Source: Hyphomicrobiales bacterium (GTDB taxonomy: Bacteria > Pseudomonadota > Alphaproteobacteria > Rhizobiales > Beijerinckiaceae). From it: 7,518 nucleotides of DNA. The translations under genes were made by a program, and so were the position numbers. Shown one piece after another: positions 1 through 6,013 of this stretch. The notes beneath the pieces were generated by a model. That model did no database searches, had not been told where the DNA came from, and worked only from the letters and a program-made list of their open reading frames with translations. The stretch spans positions 1 to 7,518 of the forward strand of contig JAQGJO010000299.1 in the NCBI GenBank assembly GCA_028290595.1. Direction: 5' to 3'. Positions within the stretch are counted from its first letter, which is position 1. Every line of letters begins with the position of its first letter.

Positions 1-48
1 CTCGCCTTCGAAAAGGAAGTCCAGAACGCGTTTACTCGCGCCACATAG
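1..48 (+). CDS. Possible C-terminal end of an upstream gene (partial)
   Basis: Read from base 1, the first frame gives 15 codons (LAFEKEVQNAFTRAT) and a TAG stop at 46-48. The composition (charged, Ala-rich) would fit a protein C-terminus, and a same-strand gene follows 81 bases later, so this may be the tail of an upstream operon member. The other two forward frames also reach stops within about 65 bases, so the choice of frame rests only on plausibility. No family can be assigned. This is a weak call. Confidence 0.3.
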   Translation, partial: LAFEKEVQNAFTRAT

Positions 49-114
49 CTTCGTACCTTAGCTAGCGCATTGCGGGCTCGAATAGCAGCGTCTACCATGG
101 CCTCCAAAATCAAT

Positions 115-124
115 AGGGAGGAGG
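115..124 (+). promoter_or_regulatory. Strong Shine-Dalgarno that sets the monooxygenase start
   Basis: The sequence AGGGAGGAGG lies five bases before the ATG at 130. The reading frame is open further upstream, with a TTG at 70 and an ATG at 97, but neither has a comparable site. The family's typical N-terminus (MQFGLYAPVPH) also begins at 130. Together these fix the start at 130. Confidence 0.8.
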
Positions 125-129
125 CGACG

Positions 130-1173
130 ATGCAGTTCGGGCTTTACGCGCCGGTGCCCCATGTCACCGTGGGCTCGAAGGAAATTGCGGCCTCCGTCGC
201 CGGCGGCCAGATGCCGCTGGCTGCCGATCAGGTCGATCCCGCGTTCACCCTGGCGAAAGATGTATTGCTTGCCGCTGAAGCGGCAGGTTTCGACATCATC
301 CTCTTTGCCGAACGCCATCTTGGCGCCGATATGGAAGCCTGGATTCTCGGCGCTGCCGTCGCCTCGTGGACGACGACGATTCGTTCCATGGTGGCCGTCC
401 ACCCGAGCCTTTGGCATCCCACCCTGATCGCCAAAATGGCGGCGTCGCTCGACCGGCTGTCGACCGGCCGCATGGCTATCAATCTCGTCACCGGCTGGAA
501 TGTCGAGGAACACCGCATGTTCGGTGGCGACGATCTTCCCTACAGTGATGATCGCTATGTGCGCGCCGAGGAATTCGCCGATGTCCTGCGCGGCATGTGG
601 CGCGAGACGCCGTTCTCTTACGACGGGCGCTTTTACAAGGTCGACAAGGCGCAACTGCTGCTCAAGCCGGCGACGCCGCAGCCGCCGGAAATCTTCACCG
701 CCAGCCGCAGCGAGCGCGGCCTCGATATGGTCGCTGGGATCGCCGACTGGTGGTTCCTCGATTACGACAAGGGCGCGGAGACCGTGCGCGATGTGATGGA
801 CAGCCTGCAGACATCCATCGACCGCATGAAGGAAAAGGCTGCCGCGCGCGGACGCAAGGTCCGCTTCGCCTTCAATCCGTTCGTCACCTTCGGCGCCTCG
901 CAGGAGGCCGCCCTGGCGCGCGCCATGAAACTGGTGACGCCAGATGGCTCCGATGCCGACACGCGCAAGCTGCTGAACCGCATCGGCCCGGCGACGAAGG
1001 CTGGTTGCGTCGGCACGCCCGATCAGGTGCGCGCCCAGGTGCTGGCCTATCGCGACATGGGCATAGAACTTTTTCTGTTCAAATTCGTGCCGACCATCGC
1101 GGAGGTCGAAGCCATCCGCGATGAGATCATCGTGCCCTTGCGTGGCGGTAGGCCGGCGCGGTTGGCCGGATAG
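130..1173 (+). CDS. SsuD/SfnG-like LLM-class flavin-dependent monooxygenase
   Basis: The 347-residue product belongs to the bacterial luciferase-like superfamily, a TIM-barrel fold that uses reduced FMN supplied by a separate reductase. From recall it is closest to alkanesulfonate (SsuD) and dimethylsulfone (SfnG) monooxygenases. Visible matches are the N-terminal MQFGLYAPVPH, the block at 78-123 (ASWTTTIRSMVAVHP, then LDRLSTGRMAINLVTGWN), DRYVRAEEF at 141-149, and LLLKPATPQPPEIFTASRSE at 176-195. The length is normal for the group. The likely role is oxidative cleavage of an organosulfur or similar small compound in the cytosol. The actual substrate cannot be read from sequence. No sulfonate transporter or flavin reductase gene is visible in the window, so the sulfur link is a family inference. 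It faces gpmA convergently across a palindromic repeat. Confidence 0.85.
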   Translation: MQFGLYAPVPHVTVGSKEIAASVAGGQMPLAADQVDPAFTLAKDVLLAAEAAGFDIILFAERHLGADMEAWILGAAVASWTTTIRSMVAVHPSLWHPTLIAKMAASLDRLSTGRMAINLVTGWNVEEHRMFGGDDLPYSDDRYVRAEEFADVLRGMWRETPFSYDGRFYKVDKAQLLLKPATPQPPEIFTASRSERGLDMVAGIADWWFLDYDKGAETVRDVMDSLQTSIDRMKEKAAARGRKVRFAFNPFVTFGASQEAALARAMKLVTPDGSDADTRKLLNRIGPATKAGCVGTPDQVRAQVLAYRDMGIELFLFKFVPTIAEVEAIRDEIIVPLRGGRPARLAG

Positions 1174-1184
1174 ACCACCGCCTC

Positions 1185-1318
1185 ACGCCCTCGTCCTTCG
1201 AGACGCAACGCTTGCGCGTTGCTCCTCAGGATGAGGGCTTCTGGTAGCTGGTAGAAACTTATAAAGAGCCCTCATCCTGAGGAACGAGCGTAGCTCGTGT
1301 CTCGAAGGATGGGGGCGT
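1185..1318. repeat. Two inverted copies of an intergenic palindromic repeat
   Basis: Two copies of one element, at 1185-1239 and 1267-1318, face each other across a 27-base centre. The left copy carries TCCTTCGAGAC, then a hairpin, then TCCTCAGGATGAGGGCT; the right copy is its reverse complement in both conserved flanks. The inner hairpins differ. On the left a 7-base-pair stem GCAACGC/GCGTTGC has a TTGC loop (1205-1222). On the right a 6-base-pair stem ACGAGC/GCTCGT has a 3-base loop (1284-1298). Pairing is kept while sequence changes. Within each copy the outer ends (CCCTC.TCCT with AGGATGAGGG) also pair. The centre holds a tandem CTGGTAG at 1241-1254. It sits between the convergent stops at 1173 and 1330 and could end transcription from both sides. 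Such repeats are, from recall, scattered in Hyphomicrobiales genomes. Confidence 0.85.
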
Positions 1319-1329
1319 CAGCCGCTATC

Positions 1330-1950
1330 TCACGCCTTCAGAATGACCTTCGACTCCACGGTCGAATCCGCCTTCAGCCGATACACCACCGGCACGCCGG
1401 TATCGAGCTCGATGCCGGTGATGGTTTCCGCCGTGGCGCGTTCCAGCACCATCAGCAGCGCGCGTAGCGAATTACCGTGCGCGACGACCAGCGAGTTTTC
1501 ACCGCGCAACACGCAAGGCAGGATTTCCTGATTGTAATAGGGCAGGGCGCGCGCCAGCGTGTCGCGCAGGCTTTCACCGCCCGGCGGGGGTGTCTCGTAG
1601 GAACGCCGCCAGATCATCACCTGTTCGTCGCCCCATTTCTCTGCCGCCTCGGCCTTGTTGAGGCCGGAGAGATCGCCGTAGTCGCGCTCGTTGAGCCGCG
1701 CATCGCGCGTCGTCGGCACATCCGGCGCGCCCATCGCCTCAAGCGCCAGCGTGGTCGTGTGCTGGGCGCGCGACAGTGCCGAGGTGAACACATGCTGGAA
1801 GCTCACGCCGTGCGCCTTCAGGCGTTCGCCGGCCGAAGTGGCCTCTTTGATGCCGACGTCGGTGAGGGCCGGGTCCTTCCAGCCGGTGAACAGGTTCTTG
1901 AGGTTCCATTCGCTCTGGCCGTGGCGCAGCAAGACAAGAATACGATCCAT
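1330..1950 (-). CDS. gpmA: 2,3-bisphosphoglycerate-dependent phosphoglycerate mutase
   Basis: The 206-residue cytosolic enzyme interconverts 3- and 2-phosphoglycerate in glycolysis and gluconeogenesis. The histidine phosphatase fold is clear: [10 protein letters not shown] with phospho-acceptor His10, Arg61 in [10 protein letters not shown], the general acid region [11 protein letters not shown] with Glu88, and the second catalytic His158 in [12 protein letters not shown]. The family includes forms of about 200-210 residues in alphaproteobacteria, shorter than the roughly 250-residue E. coli enzyme, so this is the short type and not a truncation. AGGGAAAC precedes the ATG as a ribosome site. 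It begins 18 bases after the dapB stop on the same strand, so the two genes are probably transcribed together from upstream of dapB. Confidence 0.95.
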   Translation of the reverse strand: MDRILVLLRHGQSEWNLKNLFTGWKDPALTDVGIKEATSAGERLKAHGVSFQHVFTSALSRAQHTTTLALEAMGAPDVPTTRDARLNERDYGDLSGLNKAEAAEKWGDEQVMIWRRSYETPPPGGESLRDTLARALPYYNQEILPCVLRGENSLVVAHGNSLRALLMVLERATAETITGIELDTGVPVVYRLKADSTVESKVILKA

Positions 1951-1968
1951 TTTAGTTTCCCTGGCTTC

Positions 1969-2784
1969 TTAAATATCGGAAAGGCCGAGTACGTCGGCCA
2001 TGGAATAATGTCCGGGCTTCTGGCCCTTGCCCCACAGCACGGCGCGCACCGCGCCGCGCGCGAAGATGCCGCGATCTTCGGCCTTATGGCTCAGGATCAG
2101 CCGTTCGCCCGGCCCCGCGAAGATGGCGTCATGATCGCCGACGACCGTACCGCCGCGCAACGAGGCAAAACCGATATCGCCATCCTTGCGCGCGCCGGTG
2201 TGGCCATCGCGGCCGCGCGCCGACACGTCGCCAAGCTTGACGCCGCGTCCGGCGGCGGCCGCCTCGCCCATCATCAGCGCCGTGCCCGATGGCGCATCGA
2301 CCTTCATGCGATGATGCATTTCGACGATTTCGATGTCGTAATCCTCGCCCAACGTGGCCGCGACCTTTTTCACGAGGGCCGCGAGCAGATTCACCCCAAG
2401 GCTCATATTGCCTGAGCGTATGATGACTGCGTGACGCGACGCGGCGTCGATCTTCTCGATATCCTGCGCCGACAGCCCGGTTGTGCCGATCACGTGGACG
2501 ATGCGCGCCTGCGCCGCCAGCCCGGCGAGTTGTACGGTCGAGGCGGGGCTGGTGAAATCCACCACACCATCGGCCTTGACGAGCGTCTCCAGCGGATTGG
2601 CGGAGACCGGAACGCCGATCTCGCCGATCCCGGCGAGCACGCCCGCGTCCTGGCCCAGCGCCTTGGAGCCGTCGTGCTCCAGGGCGCCGACGAGGGTGGC
2701 GCCCTTGGTCGCGTGGATGATCTGCACGAGCGTCCGCCCCATGCGTCCGGCGGCGCCGGCGACGACGAGCCGCATATCGCTCAT
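1969..2784 (-). CDS. dapB: 4-hydroxy-tetrahydrodipicolinate reductase
   Basis: The 271-residue product reduces the dihydrodipicolinate-pathway intermediate with NAD(P)H, in the route to meso-diaminopimelate for cell wall and lysine. The N-terminal Rossmann domain shows [11 protein letters not shown] (nucleotide-binding Gly10, Gly13, Gly16) and VIGTTGLS at 98-105. The substrate domain shows SGNMSLGVN (124-132) and [16 protein letters not shown] (155-170), with the catalytic His157/His158 and Lys161. The C-terminal [11 protein letters not shown] is also typical. The length matches the usual 265-275. The frame extends four codons upstream to a TTG, but that codon overlaps the GGAG ribosome site, so the ATG ending at 2784 is preferred. 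gpmA follows after 18 bases. A 402-base gap separates it from pyrF upstream, so it probably has its own promoter. Confidence 0.95.
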   Translation of the reverse strand: MSDMRLVVAGAAGRMGRTLVQIIHATKGATLVGALEHDGSKALGQDAGVLAGIGEIGVPVSANPLETLVKADGVVDFTSPASTVQLAGLAAQARIVHVIGTTGLSAQDIEKIDAASRHAVIIRSGNMSLGVNLLAALVKKVAATLGEDYDIEIVEMHHRMKVDAPSGTALMMGEAAAAGRGVKLGDVSARGRDGHTGARKDGDIGFASLRGGTVVGDHDAIFAGPGERLILSHKAEDRGIFARGAVRAVLWGKGQKPGHYSMADVLGLSDI

Positions 2785-2798
2785 AGGATTCTCCAAAA
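2785..2798 (-). promoter_or_regulatory. dapB ribosome binding site deciding the start
   Basis: On the minus strand TTGGAG runs up to position 2791, and its GGAG (2794-2791) lies six bases before the ATG at 2784. The in-frame TTG at 2796 is part of this site, so a start there would lack its own ribosome site. A third in-frame ATG three codons further in has no better spacing. Confidence 0.65.
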
Positions 2799-2837
2799 CG
2801 ACGGCAAAAAGACCACGAGAACAACTCTTGGCGCGCT

Positions 2838-2878
2838 CTATAGCGAGGCAACGGCAATTTGCATAGGTTGCCGTTACC
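2838..2878 (-). promoter_or_regulatory. Candidate dapB promoter with an upstream imperfect palindrome
   Basis: CTATAG at 2838-2843 resembles the alphaproteobacterial -10 element (CTATAT) and lies about 54 bases before the dapB ATG. No TTGAC-like -35 box is seen 16-18 bases further up. Instead there is an inverted repeat with 11-base arms at 2847-2857 and 2868-2878. The arms are GGCAACGGCAA and TTGCCGTTACC, with one mismatch and a 10-base spacer. The whole palindrome is 32 bases long and sits where a dimeric regulator would cover or replace the -35 region. It could also be an RNA hairpin if transcription starts further upstream. Both readings are inference; only the repeat is directly seen. 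Confidence 0.4.
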
Positions 2879-2989
2879 AGGCTTCGCTACGCCCTCTGTC
2901 ATCCCCCTGTGATCTGGGCGGCCTAAACCCGATTCGACCGCAGCGCCATGGTCCCCCCCGGCGCGTCCCCCCAATGACCGCGGTCTTCT

Positions 2990-3021
2990 GTCGCCGGGCC
3001 GCCGTCGCCCGGCGACTTTTT
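2990..3021 (+). terminator. Rho-independent terminator-like hairpin pointing right
   Basis: A perfect 10-base-pair GC-rich stem is formed by GTCGCCGGGC (2990-2999) and GCCCGGCGAC (3007-3016) around a 7-base loop, followed at once by five T (3017-3021). This is the classic form of an intrinsic terminator for plus-strand transcription. On the minus strand the hairpin is preceded by five A and followed by no T run, so it would be poor for leftward transcripts. No plus-strand gene lies before it. It could end an antisense transcript over dapB or an unrecognised small RNA. Confidence 0.6.
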
Positions 3022-3118
3022 GTGACCAGCTCCCCACAAGTGAAGCGCCGAAAAGAAGCAAGAAAACTGCTTTCCCGTCACGATTTCGCAATAATCCGCG
3101 GCTAGCTTCATTCTTGAG

Positions 3119-3188
3119 GTTGCAGATAGCGCTTGCGCTGCGTGCAACTGGACGCCGGGCCGGATGTACGCCCGGCGTTAACGTTTTT
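3119..3188. terminator. Two consecutive hairpins directly downstream of pyrF
   Basis: The hairpin nearer pyrF has a perfect 9-base-pair stem, ACGCCGGGC (3152-3160) with GCCCGGCGT (3170-3178), and starts eight bases after the pyrF stop. The next has outer arms GTTGCA (3119-3124) and TGCAAC (3143-3148) with an inner AGCG/CGCT stem. For leftward pyrF transcripts neither is followed by a T run, so they may act as a Rho-aided end or as protection of the mRNA 3' end. For plus-strand transcription the first stem is followed six bases later by five T (3184-3188), so the array could work as a weak rightward terminator. Confidence 0.5.
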
Positions 3189-3897
3189 AGGCGACCGCTT
3201 GCTCGATTTCAGCGAGCAGGGCTTCCGCCGCCGCCTTCGGATCTTTGGCCTGGGTGATCGGCCGTCCGATGACCAGATAGTCGACGCCGGCGGCAATCGC
3301 CCGGCCGGGCGTCATCACCCGCTTCTGATCCGCCAATTCGGAGCCGCTGGGCCGGATGCCGGGCGTCACCAGCAGAACATCCGGGCCGACGATTGGGCGC
3401 AACGCCTCCGCCTCCTCGGCCGAGAGCACAATTCCATCGATGCCGCACGCCCGCGCCTGCAGCGAGCGTTGGACCACTAGGTCGCGCACGCCGAGCGCGA
3501 AGCCGGCCTCGCGCAGATCGGCGTCGTCGTAGCTCGTCATCACCGTCACCGCCAGAAGCCTCAGCTTCGAGCCGCCGAGCCCTGCCATGGCGGCGCGCAT
3601 GGTCTGTGGATAAGCATGGACGGTCAGAAAGGTCGCGCCGAGTTCGGCCACCTGCGCCGTTGCGCGGGTGATCGTGTTGGGAATGTCGTGCAGCTTGAGG
3701 TCAAGAAAGACCTTCTTGCCCTCGCGCACCAGCTCCTGCGCCAGGGGCAGGCCGCCGGAATAGGTCAATTCCATGCCGATCTTGTAGAAACTGGCCGTTT
3801 CGCCCAGTGCGTCCACCATGGCGCGGGCTTCTTTGACCGATGGCAGATCGAGGGCGACGATCATCCGGTCGCGGGGCGAGATGGCGGAGGCAGGCAT
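3187..3897 (-). CDS. pyrF: Orotidine 5'-phosphate decarboxylase
   Basis: The 236-residue cytosolic enzyme decarboxylates OMP to UMP, the last step of de novo pyrimidine synthesis. The family signature is intact: IVALDLPS near the N-terminus, [12 protein letters not shown] (64-75) with the catalytic Asp66, Lys68 and Asp71, TVHAYP at 92-97, the phosphate-loop VTPGIRPSG (177-185), and [10 protein letters not shown] (206-215) with Arg212. The length is normal for the short bacterial group. The ATG at 3897 has AAGGA about eight bases upstream. The methyltransferase gene ends 100 bases upstream on the same strand, so the two may share a transcript, though the spacer holds a GC-rich palindrome and could contain a separate promoter. 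Confidence 0.95.
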   Translation of the reverse strand: MPASAISPRDRMIVALDLPSVKEARAMVDALGETASFYKIGMELTYSGGLPLAQELVREGKKVFLDLKLHDIPNTITRATAQVAELGATFLTVHAYPQTMRAAMAGLGGSKLRLLAVTVMTSYDDADLREAGFALGVRDLVVQRSLQARACGIDGIVLSAEEAEALRPIVGPDVLLVTPGIRPSGSELADQKRVMTPGRAIAAGVDYLVIGRPITQAKDPKAAAEALLAEIEQAVA

Positions 3898-3914
3898 GCG
3901 GAATCCTTCGGCGC

Positions 3915-3930
3915 GGCGCGCGAGCGCGCC
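3915..3930. repeat. GC palindrome in the pyrF leader
   Basis: GGCGCGCGAGCGCGCC is a perfect inverted repeat with 7-base arms around GA; as RNA it would form at least a 6-base-pair stem with a 4-base loop. It ends 17 bases before the pyrF ATG, close to the ribosome site, so it could affect translation or bind a regulator. In DNA this rich in G and C a chance palindrome is possible. Confidence 0.45.
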
Positions 3931-3975
3931 CGTCCTAACCCATAAAGGCGAAAACGCGCTAGAGCGGGATCTAGA

Positions 3976-4005
3976 AAAAGTCTCAGCGCGAAAAGTCTCA
4001 GCGCG
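3976..4005. repeat. Perfect 15-base tandem duplication across a stop codon
   Basis: AAAAGTCTCAGCGCG occurs twice in direct succession (3976-3990 and 3991-4005). The right copy contains the methyltransferase stop codon (TGA on the minus strand at 4000-3998). Because the unit is five codons long, the left copy holds a second TGA in the same frame at 3985-3983. The exact identity of the copies suggests a recent slippage or duplication. It does not change the encoded protein. Confidence 0.9.
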
Positions 4006-4903
4006 CCTTGCGCTTGCCGTCGCCCAGCTTGCGCAGCAGCGCCATGGCCGGACGGATCGCCGGCTCGTCGCGCATTCGCGAGGTCTGGCGCTCGATATCG
4101 AGCCGCATCCGGTCCTTGGCGAGACGGATTTCGGTCTCGATACGGTCGCGCGTGTCGAGAATTTCGTCCTTCACCCGGTCGGTGCCTTCGCGGATTTTCA
4201 GCATCAACTGTACCGCCGGGCTCTTGCGGGCGATGCGTACCGCCAGCGCCGGCTTGTAAACCCAGACGCGGGCAGGGGGAATATTCAGCCAGACAGGCTG
4301 CGAGGCTTCCGCGTCGAACGCCACTGGGGCGACGCCGTTCTTCGGCCGGCGCGGGATCGGCGAAACCATGCCGTAGGTGAATTGTACGAAGCGTCCGCCA
4401 ACGCCGAGCATGCCGAAGGCGTCGCGCAGCAGGGCGCAGCGATCGGGCTCCGGCCGGTTGAGCAGCGGCAGGCTCGAGACGACGGCGGCAATCGGGCCAT
4501 CGATCAGGCCGTCGAGCGTGTCGCCGAGATTATAGGCATCGCCCTGGATGACGGTCGCGTCCGGATAGCGCCGCTCAAGCAGGCGGCAGAAGGCCGGATC
4601 GTATTCGACCAGAATCAGGCGGTCCGGAGAAATGCCGCGCTGGATCAGCGCCTGCGTCACCGGGCCGGTGCCCGGCCCGAGTTCGATCACCTTGCCTTTG
4701 ATGGCGGGGTCGACATAGCGCGCCATGGTGCGCGCTAGAAACTTGCCTGACGGCGAAACAGCGCCGGTGCTGCCCGGGTTTTCAAGCCAAGCCTTGATGA
4801 AGCGCGCTTCATCGGAGAATCGCTCCTGCAGCGTTCCTTTGGACCTGACACGCGGTCCGCGCTCGTGATGATGTTCTTGACGCAAAATGACCCTGGGCCC
4901 CAC
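3998..4903 (-). CDS. PmtA-like phospholipid N-methyltransferase with a charged C-terminal tail
   Basis: The product is a class I SAM-dependent methyltransferase of up to 301 residues. Residues 35-62 (FIKAWLENP, then [16 protein letters not shown]) match, from recall, the N-terminus of Rhodobacter-type phosphatidylethanolamine N-methyltransferases, which make phosphatidylcholine at the inner membrane. The SAM motif is VIELGPGTG (73-81 region), followed by the acidic ILVEYD and VVSSLPLLN (141-149). There is no signal peptide or membrane span. The family is about 200 residues, but here about 80 extra residues (225-301) form a highly charged, probably helical tail, with repeated Arg, Lys, Asp and Glu. 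The start is uncertain: no ATG lies upstream of the SAM domain. GTG at 4903 gives 301 residues, and TTG at 4885, with AGGG five bases before it, gives 295. The substrate is inferred and could be another lipid. Confidence 0.75.
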   Translation of the reverse strand: MGPRVILRQEHHHERGPRVRSKGTLQERFSDEARFIKAWLENPGSTGAVSPSGKFLARTMARYVDPAIKGKVIELGPGTGPVTQALIQRGISPDRLILVEYDPAFCRLLERRYPDATVIQGDAYNLGDTLDGLIDGPIAAVVSSLPLLNRPEPDRCALLRDAFGMLGVGGRFVQFTYGMVSPIPRRPKNGVAPVAFDAEASQPVWLNIPPARVWVYKPALAVRIARKSPAVQLMLKIREGTDRVKDEILDTRDRIETEIRLAKDRMRLDIERQTSRMRDEPAIRPAMALLRKLGDGKRKAR

Positions 4904-4919
4904 CCGTCTGCAATTGCCG

Positions 4920-4951
4920 GTATAAGTCGCTCACAATTGTGGCTACGTCAA
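4920..4951 (-). promoter_or_regulatory. Candidate methyltransferase promoter with an internal palindrome
   Basis: On the minus strand TTGACG (4951-4946) and TTATAC (4925-4920) could be -35 and -10 boxes, but the spacing of 20 bases is longer than the usual 16-18. The perfect palindrome CACAATTGTG (4932-4941) lies between them, where a bound repressor would block polymerase. Transcription would start near 4912, close to the GTG at 4903, which slightly favours the TTG at 4885 as the start codon. This is a weak prediction. Confidence 0.3.
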
Positions 4952-5084
4952 GAAACCTTCGCAATCGCCGATTTCAATCGGATTACAAAAGCTTATGGCC
5001 CGGGATCGATGCCGGCGGGGACGCCCTGCTTTACAATCGTTCTTTGGCGGATGACTTTCGCGCCCGGAATTTGGGCAAACGACC

Positions 5085-5090
5085 AAGGAG
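5085..5090 (+). promoter_or_regulatory. Ribosome binding site setting the flavoprotein start
   Basis: AAGGAG lies five bases before the ATG at 5096. It selects this codon over in-frame upstream starts and agrees with the beginning of the FAD-binding fold a few residues later. Confidence 0.8.
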
Positions 5091-5095
5091 TCGGT

Positions 5096-6013
5096 ATGGA
5101 ATCCTACGATGTTGCCGTACTTGGGGCAGGTTTGGCGGGCCTTTCGGCCGCCATGTGCGCCGCCCGCTATGGGCTGAAGACGGTCGTGATCGACCGCATG
5201 GGCGCCGGCGGCCAGATCGTCACCGCCACCAGCATCGAAAATCTGCCGGGTCTGCCCCAGGGCGTGTCGGGCTATGAACTGGGGCCGCAGGTTTTCGAAC
5301 AGGCCGAGGCGGCGGGCGCCGAATTTCGAATCGACACGATCGACGCCATTTCCGCCGACAGCGGCAAAATTGCCGTCATCTGCGCCGGCGAAACCATTGA
5401 CGCAAAAGCCCTGATCGTGGCGCTCGGCTCCTCGCCGCGCGCGCTCGGCGTGCCGGGCGAGGCGGAATTCGTGGGCAAAGGCGTCTCCCATTGCGCTTCC
5501 TGCGATGCACCGATGTTTGCCGGCAAGCCGGTCGTCGTTGTCGGTGGCGGCGACACGGCGCTCGATGAAGCGCTGGTTTTGGCGGAACGCTCGCAATCCG
5601 TGCTCATCATCACTCACGGGCCGCAATTGCGCGCGCAGGCGACCTTGATCGAGCGGGCAAAATCCCTGCCCAACATCGAAATACGATTTGAAACCGTCGT
5701 CGCGGAAGTGGCGGGCGATGTGGGCGTCACCCACGTCGTCCTGCGCGATCTCAAGAGCGGCCAGACATCGCAAGCCCCTTGCGACGGCATTTTCGTTTGC
5801 ATCGGCACCACACCCAACACCGAATTGCTGCGCGGCGTCGTCGATCTCGACGCCGATGGGCACATTACGACTGACATCATGATGCGCACCTCGGTTCCCA
5901 CGATTTTCGCCGCCGGCGACATCCGGGCCGATTCCGTGGGCCTGCTGGCCGCCTGTGCCGGCGACGGCGCGACGGCGGCGACGGCGGCTTGGCGCGCTAT
6001 ATCACAGGCCTGA
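5096..6013 (+). CDS. Divergent thioredoxin-reductase-like FAD oxidoreductase
   Basis: The 305-residue protein has the length and plan of low-molecular-weight thioredoxin reductases: FAD-binding VLGAGLAGLSAA (8-19), GGQIVTATSIENLPG (38-52), the redox CxxC as SHCASCDAP (Cys133, Cys136), a second nucleotide-binding VVGGGDTALDEAL (148-160), VCIGTTPNTELL and FAAGDIR (271-277). It should pass electrons through FAD to its CxxC and on to a protein disulfide in the cytosol. Two usual features are missing. The HRRxxxR motif that holds the NADPH 2'-phosphate reads THGPQLR (173-179), and the Arg-Gln after the C-terminal GD motif reads SVGLLAACAGDG (280-291). It is therefore probably not the main thioredoxin reductase and may use NADH or another donor. 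The next gene, 76 bases on, encodes a CxxC protein that could be its partner. Confidence 0.85.
   Translation: MESYDVAVLGAGLAGLSAAMCAARYGLKTVVIDRMGAGGQIVTATSIENLPGLPQGVSGYELGPQVFEQAEAAGAEFRIDTIDAISADSGKIAVICAGETIDAKALIVALGSSPRALGVPGEAEFVGKGVSHCASCDAPMFAGKPVVVVGGGDTALDEALVLAERSQSVLIITHGPQLRAQATLIERAKSLPNIEIRFETVVAEVAGDVGVTHVVLRDLKSGQTSQAPCDGIFVCIGTTPNTELLRGVVDLDADGHITTDIMMRTSVPTIFAAGDIRADSVGLLAACAGDGATAATAAWRAISQA

Larger units (their letters stand above)
2785..3186. other. 402-base gene-poor gap between dapB and pyrF
   Basis: No open frame here looks like a real protein. The longest minus-strand candidate within the gap (from 3147 down to 2923) lacks a recognisable family and has a biased composition. 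The gap does hold structured DNA: the palindrome at 2847-2878, runs of seven and six C at 2953-2959 and 2967-2972, a rightward terminator-like hairpin at 2990-3021, and two hairpins at 3119-3178 just after pyrF. I see no tRNA and no SRP RNA core motif. An unrecognised small RNA or a decayed gene remains possible. Confidence 0.5.
4904..5095. other. Divergent promoter region between methyltransferase and flavoprotein genes
   Basis: This 192-base stretch separates two divergently transcribed genes and must carry both promoters unless they start inside the neighbours. Seen in it are the palindrome CACAATTGTG (4932-4941), the inverted repeat CCGATT-TC-AATCGG (4968-4981), and a -10-like TACAAT at 5032-5037 without a clear -35 partner on the plus strand. 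The reading frame of the flavoprotein is open through this region back to 4865, but the translated sequence there does not resemble the family. Confidence 0.5.

Noticed and set aside
1477..2415. A 312-codon plus-strand open frame across gpmA and dapB
   Set aside because: It spans two well-recognised minus-strand genes and their spacer, and its translation is of the Arg/His/Gly-rich shadow type.
2431..3105. A plus-strand open frame over the dapB start and the gap
   Set aside because: Half of it is antisense to dapB, and the rest crosses the terminator hairpin with no protein-like composition.
2923..3147. A 74-codon minus-strand frame in the dapB-pyrF gap, including a short MALRSNRV end that might be a leader peptide
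   Set aside because: It has no ATG with a ribosome site at its beginning, no family match, and no paired attenuator structure that would make a leader peptide convincing.
4926..4941. Similarity of AATTGTGAGCG (minus strand) to half of the E. coli lac operator
   Set aside because: Only one half-site matches and no LacI-type gene or sugar locus is present; it is most likely a coincidence.
4943..5863. A 306-codon minus-strand open frame opposite the flavoprotein gene
   Set aside because: The plus strand carries clear FAD and CxxC motifs and a ribosome site; the minus frame shows no family features.
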